Assembly: GCA_030686995.1 (NCBI GenBank)
Contig: CM060685.1
Location: 131,093,823-131,157,822 of the forward strand
Reading direction: 5' to 3'
Source of the DNA: Artemisia argyi
Taxonomy: Eukaryota; Streptophyta; Magnoliopsida; Asterales; Asteraceae
DNA: 64,000 bases
Shown here: one piece after another, positions 1 to 11,699 of the stretch
Layout of the letters: every line of letters starts with the position of its first letter
Position numbering within the stretch: position 1 is the stretch's first letter
The notes under the pieces: model-generated
Databases searched by the model: none
Told to the model about the DNA's origin: nothing
Seen by the model: the letters and a program-made list of their open reading frames with translations, nothing else
Position numbers and translations under genes: made by a program

Positions 1-2777
1 GGTGCATGAAAAATTTAAGGAGACTACATGCATAGATATGTGTGTAATATAAAGTGACACATGTATGTCAGCGTTCTAATGATGGTGGGCGGCGCCAAAA
101 ACTAACTATAAGACGCGTATTTGTCTTGGTACGGTTTGAGTCAAATTGCGGCTCTAAAGATAATTCCGTCCATATTTTAAGTTTGACATAGTGTTCTACA
201 AACCCTAGCTAGTTCCTAGTTCACGAACCAGGTCCAATCGTAAAAGGGACTAGTAAAACCCGGCACACACTTAACTCCAGGCTGGTTGTGGCGTATAAGC
301 TAGGCATTTCAATAATTACTCTTTTTTGAACGGCGAAAATTTTAGCAAAAATACTAGCAAAGGGCTTGAGATAGAATTGTTATAACAAGTAAGTACAAGC
401 GAAATTAGGGTCACTAAACAAATCAAACCATTTTGGCCGTGTGCCTCAAGACCTATGGACCATCCACGAATGAAAAATAAAGAGCTAATTTTATTTATTT
501 AGTAAGGGTGTCATTCCTTGGAGATTTTATGTCAAAGCAAATGATATGTCCATAATGTTATATGATCCAAAATTAATGTGGTTCGGATGACCACATCCAA
601 CTATCCAAGCAATCTTTTGACAGTTTTCAAAGATCAGTCGAATGCAGGTCGGCGATTACTAATTGGCCTGGTATATATCGAGTTTTATTAAACTGAGTCC
701 TTGTTAACTTTTTAACCAGTTTAGATGTGTTTTCTTAATGATTACTAGTATATAAGAGTCAAAGTATCTTTCATACGATAGTCTACTAGTTTACTGCCAT
801 TAATAAAAATAGTTTAGTTGTTTATACAATGAAGAAACAAGTTAATTAAAACAAAATCATATACTTAAAACTAGTATAAAAAATACCTCAGCTCGAATAA
901 GCTACACCTCTATATATGCGGCGCACGTGATTATAGTTATCGTTAATGATAAGTTAACTTAGCTAACCTAAAATGATAATTGATCCCAGTTCGTAATTCC
1001 TACAATGTCAACTTCATCTTGAATTAATATTGCTAAATCAAATGAGACTAAGACATGGAAAACAGACAATTCAAAGCACTTAATGTTTCATTAGTCAAAT
1101 CTGTTCTTACGTTAGTTAATTACATTGAAAATTACGAGCTATCACATTCATGCATATATAGAAGAGTATTGTTAATAAGTACTACGTAATTAGTAATATA
1201 ATGGGCAGAGTAAGAAATCTATGATGAAGAGATTCGGAGAGGCATAAATTCTTATCATGAATTCGTATTGCATTAAACTACTCTATCACTGCTCATATAT
1301 TAAGTGTAATGTCTCAATTCTTTTCCATGCATGTTTGCATATTCAAATTGTCTGGAAGTGTATTAAAAAGGTGGGTTGGGGATTTTGCACTAGAGGAAAA
1401 ATTTCCTACGCTTTTTAGCTTACTGATTGGAAAGGGGGCGATGGTGACAGAGAAAGGAGTGTACGTGGAGAGTATGTAGACAGGAACTTATGGAATGGAC
1501 AGTTTTGAGGAATTCTTCTACACCTAACGTGGAGCAACCGGATACATGTTATAAATGAAACCTTGAAGGAAATGAGTATGGTGAAGGAATCAGAAAACTA
1601 ATAGATGACCAAGGTGCTGCAAAATAATTCCATTGAAAGTATGTATTTTATCCGGTAGCTATTGGTTAAATCAAGCTATGGTGTGGTCAATATTATTTAT
1701 AAAAAAATTCGAAACATGTAAAATTTTGAAAATAAGGTTCCTAATTTGACAAGGATAGGTGATGAAGTTCAAGTCGTATCTTTGTTTTGGATTACCACTA
1801 GAGCTAAAGATACCATATGTTTGTGGTTCAAAATCCTCGAATTGGGGTCTGGGGTTTGGACCAGGCTTGTTCTTGCAATTTTCAAAGTCTGATACTGTTT
1901 CTATTTGGTAAAGAAAAGGTTGGACAGAGTTATATACAGGTTGGAACTATCCAGTTTATTGTATAGTTTTTTTTCTTAGCATACAATTTACTTAGGCTGT
2001 TGTTGTGGTCTTTTTGTTTAACTTTTGTTCGTTATGGCCAGAGCCGTTCTCGAGAATTTGGAGGCCTTTAGTGAAACTAAAATGGGACTCTAAAAGTTCG
2101 ATGAATAAAAAGGTTTCAGTTTCATATCATACACATTACGAACTAGTTACGTACAAAATGTCATACTAGTGACATTTTAATATAAAATCTACAATCAAAT
2201 GAGTTGATAATTTACTGCAAAATAGACAGTAAATCTAATACTACGTAATATGCAACTATTTATGATAATAAAGTTGATTCACATCATCACACCTCATACA
2301 CTTGTTGTAAATTAAAGCTGTGATGTTTTTTGTTGGATAATTTATCAACATAATTGATTAAGAGAATGAAAGAAGTGATCAAATGAATAAAAGGAATTAT
2401 CAGATGGTTAGATAGCGATGATTGAGTTTTCATTCATCATATTGGTTTTATTATTTGGGATTTAGCCGTACAATAGCAACATACTTTTCCAAATGTTCCA
2501 TTTTAGTACGCGTACTTTTTTTTGTCCCACTCAATGTAACGTACTTTCAACTTTTGTACCAATCTACCCATAAGGTGACTGGCAACCGGGTAAAAACTTT
2601 GAAAACCGGCTAGTAACTTATGTGGACTATATTTTTAATTAAATTACATTTATAACACACAAATTTCACACACACACCCAGTTACCACGATCATATTTCC
2701 CCCAATTCTTTCAAACCCCAACCCTAATTTCATCCTACCAATCAAATGTTATAATCAATCAATTAACACTTAATAAA
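1..2777. other. AT-rich intergenic DNA, no supported gene
   Basis: No open frame of convincing length or family resemblance is present. The stretch is AT-rich with ordinary low-complexity runs. Around 2690-2777 it becomes the presumed promoter and 5' leader of the following transposase remnant, with a C-rich stretch and a CCCTAA box near 2722, but no clear TATA box could be assigned. A weak resemblance near 1375-1480 to the end of a LINE polyprotein was considered and not accepted. Confidence 0.6.
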
Positions 2778-3875
2778 ATGCGTTTAACAGTAAATTTCCA
2801 TCATGACGGTACCTTCACTCCTTCACCTCTCATGTATAAGGAAGGTGATGTTGCCAGAATACCAGACATTGATTTCGTTAGTATGACACTCATACGTTTG
2901 TCGAAGCTAATCTCAGGAGCTTGTCAGTTCCCCGTTAAAGGTATTTACTTTCTTATTCCTGGTAGAGAGCTAAGTAATGGTTTAAAGGAGATTAAGGATG
3001 ATAATGACCTAGCTGAGTTTGTTGCCCTAGGTTTTAAGAATGAAAATGAAATAGATTTGTATGTGGAACACCATGGATATGATTTAAGCCATTGGTTACA
3101 AAATGAGATAGGTCCTGATGAGGTTTCAGATGATGATGAGATAGGTGATATGGAAGATATTAAAGGATATGGCTATGATGATGCTGTAGGAGAAGAAGAT
3201 GTAGAGATACCAAATAGGAGTATTTCAGACCCATTTCTTAATAAGTTATGCGATGGCAACTTTATTACAGACAACATTGACAAAGCTGATCCTACTGAAT
3301 TTACTCAAGGTACTCCTAAGGTACTCCAGGATCCCACAATTAGCTACAGGGCAATTAAAGAGCTTACTAAGAAGAATTTTCTAATCAATCTGGTGTGGCT
3401 GCAAGTGATGGTGTTAGTGGTGCAGGGCCATCTGGTGTGGCTGCTAGTGATGGTGGAGGACAAAGTGGAGTAGGAGATACTAGTTTTCTCCAACTACTGG
3501 TATGAATTTTGCTTCTTTTTTTTTTCTGTGTATTTACTTTGTTGACCAGGAATGAGTATACATAATGAATATGTATCTACTTTGCAGGTACAAATGGAGC
3601 AATCAGTAACTCAAGACACTATTCAAGACTGTGATGATATTCCTACTCAACAAAGTAATACAAAGAAAAAAGTTGCAAAAAGGGCAAAGTCAGCAATTGA
3701 ACAAGTTATTGAAGATGGCCTTGCAGCTGGGACTTTAAAGACAGCCAGTTTGAAAAGAAGGGCAAAGTCAGAAAGGATTGCAAAAAGGGGCAAACCATTC
3801 AAGTTTCCAGCAGATGGTTCAGGTTCAACCCCCGAGAAAGCATGGGATGTGGATGAAGTGCTTGCAGAAGATTGA
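2778..3875 (+). pseudogene. Internally deleted MULE (mudrA-like) transposase gene
   Basis: The first reading block (2778-about 3375) matches, from memory, the N-terminal PB1-like domain of plant MuDR/MULE transposases: a start MRLTVNFHHDG, then CQFPVKGIYFLIPG and a YDLSHWL block, followed by a strongly acidic linker. The frame then slips by one near 3375 into a Gly/Ser/Ala stretch with SGVAASDG repeated twice. A good donor (GTATGA, 3500) and acceptor (TTTGCAG, ending 3587) define an 88-bp phase-0 intron. The second exon (3588-3875) encodes a Lys/Arg-rich tail and the C-terminal block KRGKPFKFPADGSGSTPEKA, also typical of these proteins. The DDE transposase core and SWIM zinc finger that normally lie between are absent, so this is a deletion derivative. 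Terminal inverted repeats of the element could not be identified. Confidence 0.7.
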
Positions 3876-4331
3876 TGTTTAAGTGTGTGCTCTTTTCATG
3901 TTTAAGTAGTCAAACATTGGGTCCTGTTTGTGTAGTAAACAATGTGTTGGTATGGGTAATTTCAGTAAACAATATGGATTGGTGGTAGTAAACAATGTGG
4001 TAGGACATTATCTTGGATTGTGTGACAGTATGTCCACAAATTTTCTTTTAATAGCAGTAATGAATCCAAGATTATAGTGGTCCTATTTTGTTGTCCTATT
4101 TTGTTGCTTTACGTCAATAATGCATTTGTGAGTGCAATTGTGACTATGTAATTTTACAGCAATAATGCATTGTATCAATAATGCAACTGCACCAAATACA
4201 CCAAAACCAAATTCATGCTAAAGGAACACATTCATTGATAGTAAGGACCATACAAAGATAGATAACAACCATTAGTAATGGGTTATAACCCATACATAAA
4301 CTTCCAAAAGCACAATAGACATGGGATTTAG
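3876..4331. other. Intergenic space between two convergent genes
   Basis: This 456-bp gap holds the presumed 3' ends of the transposase remnant (+) and the GRF gene (-). It contains direct repeats of a phrase like GTAAACAATGTGGT (about 3930-4000) and of CAATAATGCA (about 4110-4190). No gene is seen. Confidence 0.55.
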
Positions 4332-4855
4332 CTAATCTATTTTTACCCATTTTGACATGAACATAACAGCAATTACCAAACACAAAATAGCTACAATTTG
4401 CCTAAAAAAAGCCACATTAGACTTGCTTTCTTTCAACTCCAATTGCAGCAGCAACAATTCCTTCTCCATAGTTGACCTTTGAAAGTCAATCTCCCTTTCC
4501 AAATCTCTAATTTTTCCATTCAATGTGTACTTGTCTTCTTTCAAACGATTTTCCTTTTGAAGCAACTTGAAAACCTCTTGTTTGTAATATTCATTAGGTA
4601 ACTCAGGATCTAGCCAGTAAAATGTCTTACATTTTGAACCCTATATGGAATAAATAACACACATCAATAATAACAACACTTATTACTTTGAGTTTTAGCA
4701 ATGTAACAATAACTTACATTATAATACTCGATGCAACCAAGAAAACGCCTTAAAGGAAAATCCCTTGTTCGCGAAGTCTGTCTAATTACGGGTTCTTTAT
4801 GTTCACAATGTGTTGGTGGTGGTGGACGATAACTACGATTGGAGGATGAGGACAT
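4332..4855 (-). CDS. GRF-type zinc finger protein with C-terminal membrane segment, two exons
   Basis: Exon 1 runs from the ATG at 4855 to 4718, ending at a GTAAGT donor. Exon 2 starts at 4641 after an ATAG acceptor, in phase 0, and ends at 4332. The protein opens with a Ser/Pro-rich leader (MSSSSNRSYRPPPP). A zinc finger follows with ligands C-x-H (CEHKE), Cys in FLGCIEYYN and Cys in SKCKTFYWLDPEL, the arrangement of plant GRF (zf-GRF) domains. Next come about 55 residues of charged coiled coil and a hydrophobic segment (IVAILCLVIAVMFM), then a short basic tail. Size and layout match small plant GRF/coiled-coil/membrane proteins. The frame is intact across the splice. It faces the MULE transposase remnant tail to tail, the geometry of mudrA and mudrB in maize MuDR, so it may be cargo or a partner gene of that element. 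Function is unknown. Confidence 0.7.
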
Positions 4856-5303
4856 GCTAACTTATATCGATTTAGGGTTAGGGTTTAGATTTATGGAGGG
4901 AAAAAATTGGGGAAGAAAAGAGATGGTGATGGTATATAATGGAGTTAGTGGAAATCTGACGTGGCAGAAGGGATGTGGCAAAATTTTAAGCATTTTAGAG
5001 CTTATATGTTTTTTTCTTTTTCTTTTTCTTTTTCTTTTTTTTTTAATTTTAATTTTTTTTTCAATCTATACAATAAAATCCTACTCTTTATAGTTCGATG
5101 TATATCTTTTTTTTTAAAGAAAACGACAAATCTATCTATATAGTTATAGCATATTGGGTAAATTTTGGAGCCATCGAAATTTTAAGGCCTTGAGCGGTGA
5201 CCCATCTCTCTCTTCCTCAAAGACGATACTACTTTTGGCTAGATGTTCTTGTGCACTGTGAACTTGACATGTTATAAATTTTTTGGATGGTGTTATAATC
5301 GGT

Positions 5304-5665
5304 GTTGCAAAAATTGGCATAGGCGGCTGATTAATACGCGATTAATTGCTAGGCGGATATTAACCGCTCCGATTTTCACTAATTGGCTTTATTATTCGGT
5401 TTGGTTAAAAATCAGTTAACATACCGATTAATCAGATAAAAATCGGAGAAAAATCAGATAAATCGGCCAACTCGGTTACAGATAAAAATCGGCCAAATCA
5501 GGCATAAATCGGTCAAATCGAAAAAAAAAAAATCGGCTAGATCGGCCAAGTCGGGATATAGTTTCAAAATTTTATAATTTTATCCAATCGAATTAATCCG
5601 CGCCTAACCGATTAACCGCTAAGCAGTACCCGGCCGCCCAGCTGCCGCCTACCAATTTTTGCAAC
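5304..5665. mobile_element. MITE-like foldback element with terminal inverted repeats
   Basis: The left end (GTTGCAAAAATTGGCATAGG, then CGGC, 5304-5327) is repeated in inverse at the right end (GCCGCCTACCAATTTTTGCAAC, here in two parts: GCCGCCTACC at 5644 and AATTTTTGCAAC to 5665), differing by a two-base gap. Further in, both arms carry matching GCGATTAATTGCTAGGCGG / CCGCGCCTAACCGATTAACC material, so most of the 360 bp could fold back. The centre holds repeated AAATCGG(C/A/T)CAAAT phrases. There is no coding capacity. A target duplication (perhaps TAAT) is not certain. The superfamily is not assigned. Confidence 0.6.
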
Positions 5666-6597
5666 CTTGTTTGTAATAGTTTACGGAGGGGGATTGATTC
5701 GCACACCATTTTTTTGGTTAAATACACCATTTTGTACAACACTTCAATGCATAGAGAGTACACAATACAACACTGTAATGCACAAAGTATAATGCAAGAA
5801 TTAAAAAAGTTTGGTGTGCAAATCACCTCCCTTTACTTAGTTAATAAAAAGAAGTGCAGAGATGAAATTGCAAAAATTTATACTACACATAATTTAAGGA
5901 TCATTCTTTCTTCTAATTTTTTTTGAGATATTATCAGTTTGTTTTTATGTAATAGGATTGTTAATACATAATGCCACTATAAATCTTAAACTAATTTATC
6001 TTTCACAATATTTTTATACTTCATTTATTATTTTTATTTAATTAGTATAATTTCTAATGCAGAAAGACGTACAAATCAATTAAATTTCAAATTGTATACA
6101 CAATTACAATGCTCAAAAATATTATTAAATTGTAACAGTGTTTCAAGAACAAATCTAAACAACTTTCAGAAATTGTTTTTGAAGAACTTTATCGTAAAAA
6201 ATTTTGTTGTATAACATTTAGGATGATGTTACAAAAACAAATTATGCAAATGTGTAAAGTGTGATAATTTATATGATTTTATACATTTTACACGTCCTTA
6301 TACTACATATAATAAATGTTTTTAAGCAATACAATTGTTATTGCATATAAAATCAATAGAATTTTTAGTTGCATACTAAGATTACAACATAGAAGAATAT
6401 GAAAGGAATAGTATCCAATGAACAACGTTTTTCATAATTGATGCTCATAAAAATGTCGATGAGTCACACCGGTGCACACTAAATAGAACACATAATTGTA
6501 ATGAGAAAAGTGTGACGAACTATTTATAGAAATGAAAAGGAAATGAGAATATGGCAATATTCTCATAAAGTGGTAAAACGCTAATTATTCAAGGTGT
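5666..6597. other. AT-rich intergenic DNA with a dispersed repeat copy
   Basis: No gene is seen. The part at about 6195-6370 is related, in the same orientation, to about 40605-40860 on the far side of element A: both share TTTAGGA(T/C)GAT, then TATATGATTTTATACATTT and TATACTACATATAATA. This is an old dispersed repeat of unknown class. Confidence 0.5.
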
Positions 6598-6602
6598 ATA
6601 TA

Positions 6603-8054
6603 TGATGAACTCAAATACATTTTATTGTCATCATTTATCTCATTTATTTGACTAGTTTTATTATATTATTCATGAGTATCGATACTTAATCATTTAGTTT
6701 AGTAATTCTCAGGTAAAAACAAGCAATTGGTGAAACTTAACGATTTTGGACGAAATATGGAGGAAAACTAGCAAGATGTCAAAAGTGTACTGGAACCCAG
6801 AAGATGCGCCGTATCTCTCTCAACAGATACGCTGCAATATCATACTTAGATGAATTTGAAGACCATTGCCTGACTTTGAATAATGCGCCGCATGCAATTA
6901 TAGCATGCGCCGCATATGAAACTTTGGTAAATGAAGAAAGTCAAACTTGTTCTACTACAGATACGCCGCATCATATTTCTGACATACGGCGTATCACTAT
7001 CAAGACTTCACCAGATGTAATCCAAAACGCTAAAGGACATGCGTCGCATACAAGAACCAAGTTACGCCGCATATAAAGACGGTGTACGAATATTCCAGAA
7101 TATATTAATCTTGGACCCCACGCGAAGTTAAGTTAATGCGCCGCATCTCGCTATTCTATGCGCCACATCTTACCTTCAGACAGAAAGTATAAATACCCCA
7201 AGGACAGACGGATTTTAGAGAGGAGATACCAAGTGCAAAACCCTAAGAGACGAATTCAGTCAAAGAAGCTTCACAAGACACACTCCAAACAAAGATATTA
7301 GAGCTATAAGAAGGTCCTGCATGTATTTAATTCATTAAGTAGTTTTATTTTATTATAATAGTAAGCTTTAATTCATCAGGATTGATGGGCTTGTGATATC
7401 TAACTACTGAACATCGTACACTCCCTTTAATATTGCTTTCCCATTAATTAAAGTTTATATGTTGATATCTTTGGTGACTTAAATTAGTGCTTTGATAACC
7501 TCTATGTCTAGCTGAGCCCGTGGACTGCCATATCTGCCCCTCGCCTATTTTTTCTAACGTCTTTAGATAAGTAGGATAGGCATAAGTGATCATTAAGGGT
7601 TTACTTGCCGATATACTCGATCCAACGAGAAAAACCAGATTATAATACACTTCATATAAAACTAGCAATAAAATAAGTGACAAGCTACTTAATTATCAGG
7701 ACAGGTCTTCTTATAGTCTCTATTATCTATCTGTGTACGTGTTGCTATTTGCTGAATCGTTCTCATTAGTTTAATTTACTATTTAATAAAACCGAATATG
7801 TACTAGTCTCTCAGACTAACCCCCTTACGTTAGATTAGATTGTAAAACTAACTTAGAATATTAAAATAATGATAGACAAATTAAGGTTTTCGTTCCACTC
7901 TTAGTGATCGACACTCTGCTTACCACTATATACATATTGATCGGATACACTGTCCGTTAGAGTGTGTGTTATAGGATAAGTCAGCTAAATATAAATTTAA
8001 AACTTTGAAATAGGCAATTACCCCTATACTGCATATGACACAACACGCACATCA
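6603..8054 (+). repeat. Element A 5' LTR
   Basis: 1452 bp, TG...CA termini, paired with 38365-39891. It carries about ten copies of a short GC-rich palindrome (ATGCGCCGCAT and variants) between 6803 and 7170 in otherwise AT-rich sequence, then a TATA box at 7188. It lacks the 70-bp tandem duplication present in the 3' copy. Confidence 0.92.
7188..7195 (+). promoter_or_regulatory. TATA box of element A 5' LTR
   Basis: TATAAATA followed by CCCC, preserved in the 3' LTR at 38954-38961. It lies just after the palindrome cluster, which puts the cluster in the position of a proximal promoter. The transcription start is expected about 30 bp downstream. Confidence 0.65.
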
Positions 8055-8061
8055 AAGTTTT

Positions 8062-8079
8062 TGGCGCCGCTGCCGAGGA
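8062..8079 (+). other. Element A primer-binding site
   Basis: TGGCGCCGCTGCCGAGGA begins 7 bp after the LTR end. It resembles the tRNA-Asp-type primer site (TGGCGCCGTTGCC...) known for Athila-like plant elements, with small differences. Confidence 0.75.
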
Positions 8080-8851
8080 GTGAATTGTTAAAACTTGTTT
8101 ATCTATTAGTATTTTAAATAGGTTTTCTAACTTTTTGATTATTTTTTAAAGTTTTTTAGATTTTATTTTTACTAACCCTTTGTTTGTTTGTTTGCATTCA
8201 TTGTATATTTTGCATATTTTCTGTTTTTGTGTGTGTTTGTTTGTTTTGTGTGTTTTTCTTTGTTTTCTGCATTAACTGCTGTCGTTGTTTTCTGCTGATC
8301 CAAACGATACGGCGCATTTGTTTTTCCCGATGCGGCATATGGCGTTTTAATTTTTAAAATACAGCGCATTTAATTATTCGAGTACGACGCATCTATTTTT
8401 TAGATACGACATATTTTGTTTTTAATCAGAAAATTTTTAAACCCTAATGAAGATACGACGCATCTGTTTTACAGATACACCGTATTTAAACTTTTTATTA
8501 AAAACAGTTTTCGAATTAATTAAAAAGGAAGCGACGCATCGATTTTTGTCAATACGGCGCATCTATCTGAATCAAAAATCTTTTATTTTGAAACGTAACG
8601 AAGATATGACGCATTAGTTTCCGCTAATACGGCGCATCTTATTTTTATAAATATAATTTATTTTCTTAATAAAAGGCTGATTTATTTTTAACGATTAAGA
8701 TACGATGCATCCTATTATTAGAATACGGCGCATCATCTGCAGATATCAGTAACTTTTATTTTTCGTATTCCGTTTTCGTTGTTAATTTTTTGATATTCTA
8801 CTTTGTTGAACATACCCTACTGATGGTTTTATGGTGATTTTCAGGAAGTGC
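8080..8851 (+). repeat. Element A leader with dispersed palindromic motif array
   Basis: Untranslated leader, strongly AT-rich except for about a dozen copies of a TACGGCGCATC-like motif between about 8305 and 8745, spaced roughly 25-60 bp (for example near 8310, 8330, 8390, 8450, 8535, 8560, 8610, 8630, 8700 and 8725). The copies are decayed versions of the palindrome found in the LTR. No reading frame explains the pattern. Confidence 0.7.
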
Positions 8852-9962
8852 ATGACCCGAAAGTTCGACTAAGAACTTAACTAAACCATTCGAAGAACCT
8901 GAACGAGCTTTCCATTCGCTAAAGAAGCTTTTCAACGCAAAAAGCTTTGATCTTTCAAGTTCATCTGAGCTTGATTATTTTTCTGAACAGGAAGAAGAAG
9001 GAATAACAAAAACAATGACGGAACCAACAATGGAGGAGTACATGAACAAACTCGAGCCGACTTTAGCTCAGGAATTTCTAAGCCTAAACCGGATGATGGG
9101 GCCAAATTTGAATTAAAGGGTCAATTTCTCAAGGAACTAAGAGATAATGCTTTCAGTGGGTCGGAACACGAAGATGCTAATGAACATGTGGAGAAGATCC
9201 TCGAAATTGCTGATTTATGTACTACTGAGAAAGTCAATATTGACCAGCTTATGCTTCGAGTCTTTCCAATCTCTCTTACAGGTGCTGCTAATAGGTGGCT
9301 AAAGAATGAACCAGCTGGTTCTATCGAAAAATGGGATGACTTGAAGAGTAAATTCCTGAAAAGATACTGTCCACCTGCCAAGTCTGCTAAAAAAATGGAG
9401 GCTATCAACAACTTCAAGCAAGAGCCTGATGAAACCCTTTATCAAGCTTAGGAAAGATTTAAGGATTTATTGATAAAATGTCCTCAACACTATTTAAGTC
9501 CTATGCAGGAGATAATATTGTTTTATCAGGGATTGGACGTGCCAACTAGACAAATCTTCGATGCTAAGGGAGCTATACCAAAGATGAGCGCAGAAAATGC
9601 TAGAAGCCATCCAAGAAGCTGCTAATCATTCTCAAAAACGGCATGATGGAACCTCTACTAGATCTAAGGGCAATACTAACTTTGATAGGTTTGCTTCCAT
9701 TCAAGCTCAATTGGATAAACTTAGTAGGGAAATGAAAAAACGAGATGAGAAAGCTTATGCTGCTCAAGTTGGATGTGAAGTATGCCAAGGACCCTACTAC
9801 ACCAAGGATTTCCCTTCTAAAAAGGAGGATGAAACATTTGAAGAGGCATATTATACACAATTTGGTTAACCATTTCAACCTTCAGGAAGATTTAGGGAAG
9901 CTGCTCCAGGTTATTACCAAAGGAACAATTCTAATCCCTCTTATCAAGAAAGAAGGGAAACT
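8852..9962 (+). pseudogene. Element A gag, 5' part, broken
   Basis: The frame starts at an ATG (8852, MTRK) and follows the layout of Athila-type gag: an acidic N-terminus, then FLKELRDNAFSGSEHEDANE, the gag core (SLTGAANRWLKNEPAGSI, then KFLKRYCPPA) and a degenerate zinc-knuckle-like block (VGCEVCQGPYYTKDFP). It is interrupted by frameshifts near 8865, 9068 and between 9452 and 9597, and by in-frame stops at 9449-9451 (TGG to TAG in the expected YQAWERF context) and 9867-9869 (consistent with CAA to TAA). The last block is in the same frame as the following long open frame, so this was one gag-pro polyprotein. Confidence 0.8.
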
Positions 9963-11699
9963 TTGGATGATACATTGAAGAAAATAATGGCCGATGCTGC
10001 TAAGAGACATGAGGAAAACATGGCTTTGATCAAAGAAATCCGCGCCTCAACCGATGCTACCACACACAACCAAGGAGCTTCGATCAAAGCACTAGAACAA
10101 CAAATTGGTCAGATGAGCAAGGTACTTCAAGAAAGGGGAATTGGAGGATTTCCTAGTTCAACTGAAACAAAACCAAGAGATCATGTCAAGGCAATCACCA
10201 TAGCCGATGAAATCATGCCCGATGTGCCGTTTCCTAGAAGGTTGATGAATGGTAATGATGCTGCAAAGCCCATATTTTTCTTTAACTCTTCGGTCAATTT
10301 AAGAAGGTTGCTCAAAGAAAAGGCAAAGATTGAAGAGGAGATCAAGGCTACAATGGAAGAAGAGTACTCTGCAACTGATCACAAAGCCTTGCCCCACAAA
10401 GAAAAAGATCCAGGAAGTTTTACTTTACCTTGTTCTATTAATAATACGTCATTCAATAATGCTTTAGCTGACTTAGGAGCAAGTGTTAGTGTAATACCCC
10501 TTAAGAAATTCACAACTCTAGGCTTAGGAAAATTAACACCAACTAAGCTATTGATTGAATTGGCTGATAAAATGGTAAAACGACCTGAGGGAATAGCAGA
10601 AAATGTGCTAGTTAAGATTGAGAAGTTTGTGTTCCCAGTAGACTTTTTTATATTAGATATACCCGAGGATGTTAAGATTCGTTTAATCCTTGGAAGACCT
10701 TTCTTGTCTACTGCTCATGCTAAGATAGATTTTTTCAAAAGAAAAATCTCATTAAAAGTAGGGAACCGTAAACTAGTCTATAAGTGCCAAAATCTTAGTA
10801 GAAGCATTATTAGAAGCGTTTACGCGCTAGGATTAAGAGAACGTATGGACCTCAATCTAGAAGCTTGGCTTATGGGAGAAACCTTAGTAGATAATGAATC
10901 ATTTAAGGCCTATGATGGAGATTACATAGAATTAAATGATCTTAATTTACCATTAGGAATCAATGATCAATTTATGGAGGATTTTAAGCCCGAAATTGAG
11001 GATGGAGAAGTTGTGGGTATACCTAGAATTAATATGATCAACACTAAGAATTATGATGAATTTGAGGGATATACTAGTTTTTGTAATTACGGTAGAAGAA
11101 TCCATGTTGATTGTGCATACAATTTACAATTTCCTTGCATGATAGGTTATAAACAAATTAGCGCTAATTTTTTTCCTGTTTTACCAACTAATGTGATGTC
11201 AAAAATCTTTTATAATTCTATTATGAAAAATAAGGTTGAATATAGAGGAAAGAATGTGGTCGGTGCTTTTATAAATGTACATATTTTTGTTGGAAGATTT
11301 GTTGTTGTTACAGATTTCGCAATAGTGGAAGACATGGATGCCTATCGTGATAAAGAGATGGGTGATGTGATTATTGGAAAACCATTTTGCAGGGAAATCA
11401 CTATTAATGCCAAAAGATTTGAAGGAAGAATCACCTTTCAAAGTGGAAGCGACGTTATTACTTTTATAATGCCTCGCACTAACCCAAGCTTTAAACACGC
11501 CACTAACAAATATTGCTACAAATTTTCACCATTTCTTTATGTAGATGATAAAGACGAACAGAATGGGATCATGTATCCGTATCAAAAGATGAAGGGTTTC
11601 TATGAAGGAGTGTTACAATTGGGACCTGAATATGTCCACGATGAATTGGTTAGCAAGTATATTATGAAGTGGCATTTGGACGTTGATGATGCAAAATAG
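9963..11699 (+). CDS. Element A gag-protease polyprotein, 3' part (578 codons open)
   Basis: This is the C-terminal part of the gag-pro frame. About residues 120-140 are an E/K-rich linker. A retropepsin domain follows at about 155-265, with active-site block ALADLGASVSVIP (the DLGAS variant common in Athila-like elements) and the flap-side block LILGRPFLSTAHAKIDF. A second block (about residues 415-520) has VGRFVVVTDFAIVED and GDVIIGKPFCREITI; it looks like a repeated, degenerate protease-like fold and recurs in element B. No RT follows. The stop at 11697 is caused by a one-base slip: in the next frame the typical tail (GAERESNLKTL) continues to a TAA at 11735-11737. It was probably translated as gag-pro from the full-length RNA, and is dead here because of the upstream breaks. 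Confidence 0.8.
   Translation: MDDTLKKIMADAAKRHEENMALIKEIRASTDATTHNQGASIKALEQQIGQMSKVLQERGIGGFPSSTETKPRDHVKAITIADEIMPDVPFPRRLMNGNDAAKPIFFFNSSVNLRRLLKEKAKIEEEIKATMEEEYSATDHKALPHKEKDPGSFTLPCSINNTSFNNALADLGASVSVIPLKKFTTLGLGKLTPTKLLIELADKMVKRPEGIAENVLVKIEKFVFPVDFFILDIPEDVKIRLILGRPFLSTAHAKIDFFKRKISLKVGNRKLVYKCQNLSRSIIRSVYALGLRERMDLNLEAWLMGETLVDNESFKAYDGDYIELNDLNLPLGINDQFMEDFKPEIEDGEVVGIPRINMINTKNYDEFEGYTSFCNYGRRIHVDCAYNLQFPCMIGYKQISANFFPVLPTNVMSKIFYNSIMKNKVEYRGKNVVGAFINVHIFVGRFVVVTDFAIVEDMDAYRDKEMGDVIIGKPFCREITINAKRFEGRITFQSGSDVITFIMPRTNPSFKHATNKYCYKFSPFLYVDDKDEQNGIMYPYQKMKGFYEGVLQLGPEYVHDELVSKYIMKWHLDVDDAK

Noticed and set aside
1375..1480. Weak resemblance to the C-terminal zf-RVT region of a LINE polyprotein
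   Set aside because: Only a short phrase (FPTLFSL plus a following Val/Lys block) fits, stops interrupt it and no other LINE parts or poly(A) tail are nearby.
4839..5143. Phe/Ser-rich open frames
   Set aside because: They come from a CTTTTT low-complexity run upstream of the GRF gene.
6804..7076. 90-codon open frame in the element A LTR (also at 38570-38842)
   Set aside because: It lies in the LTR upstream of the TATA box, its 'protein' repeats come from the GC palindromes, and the second copy has mostly non-synonymous changes.
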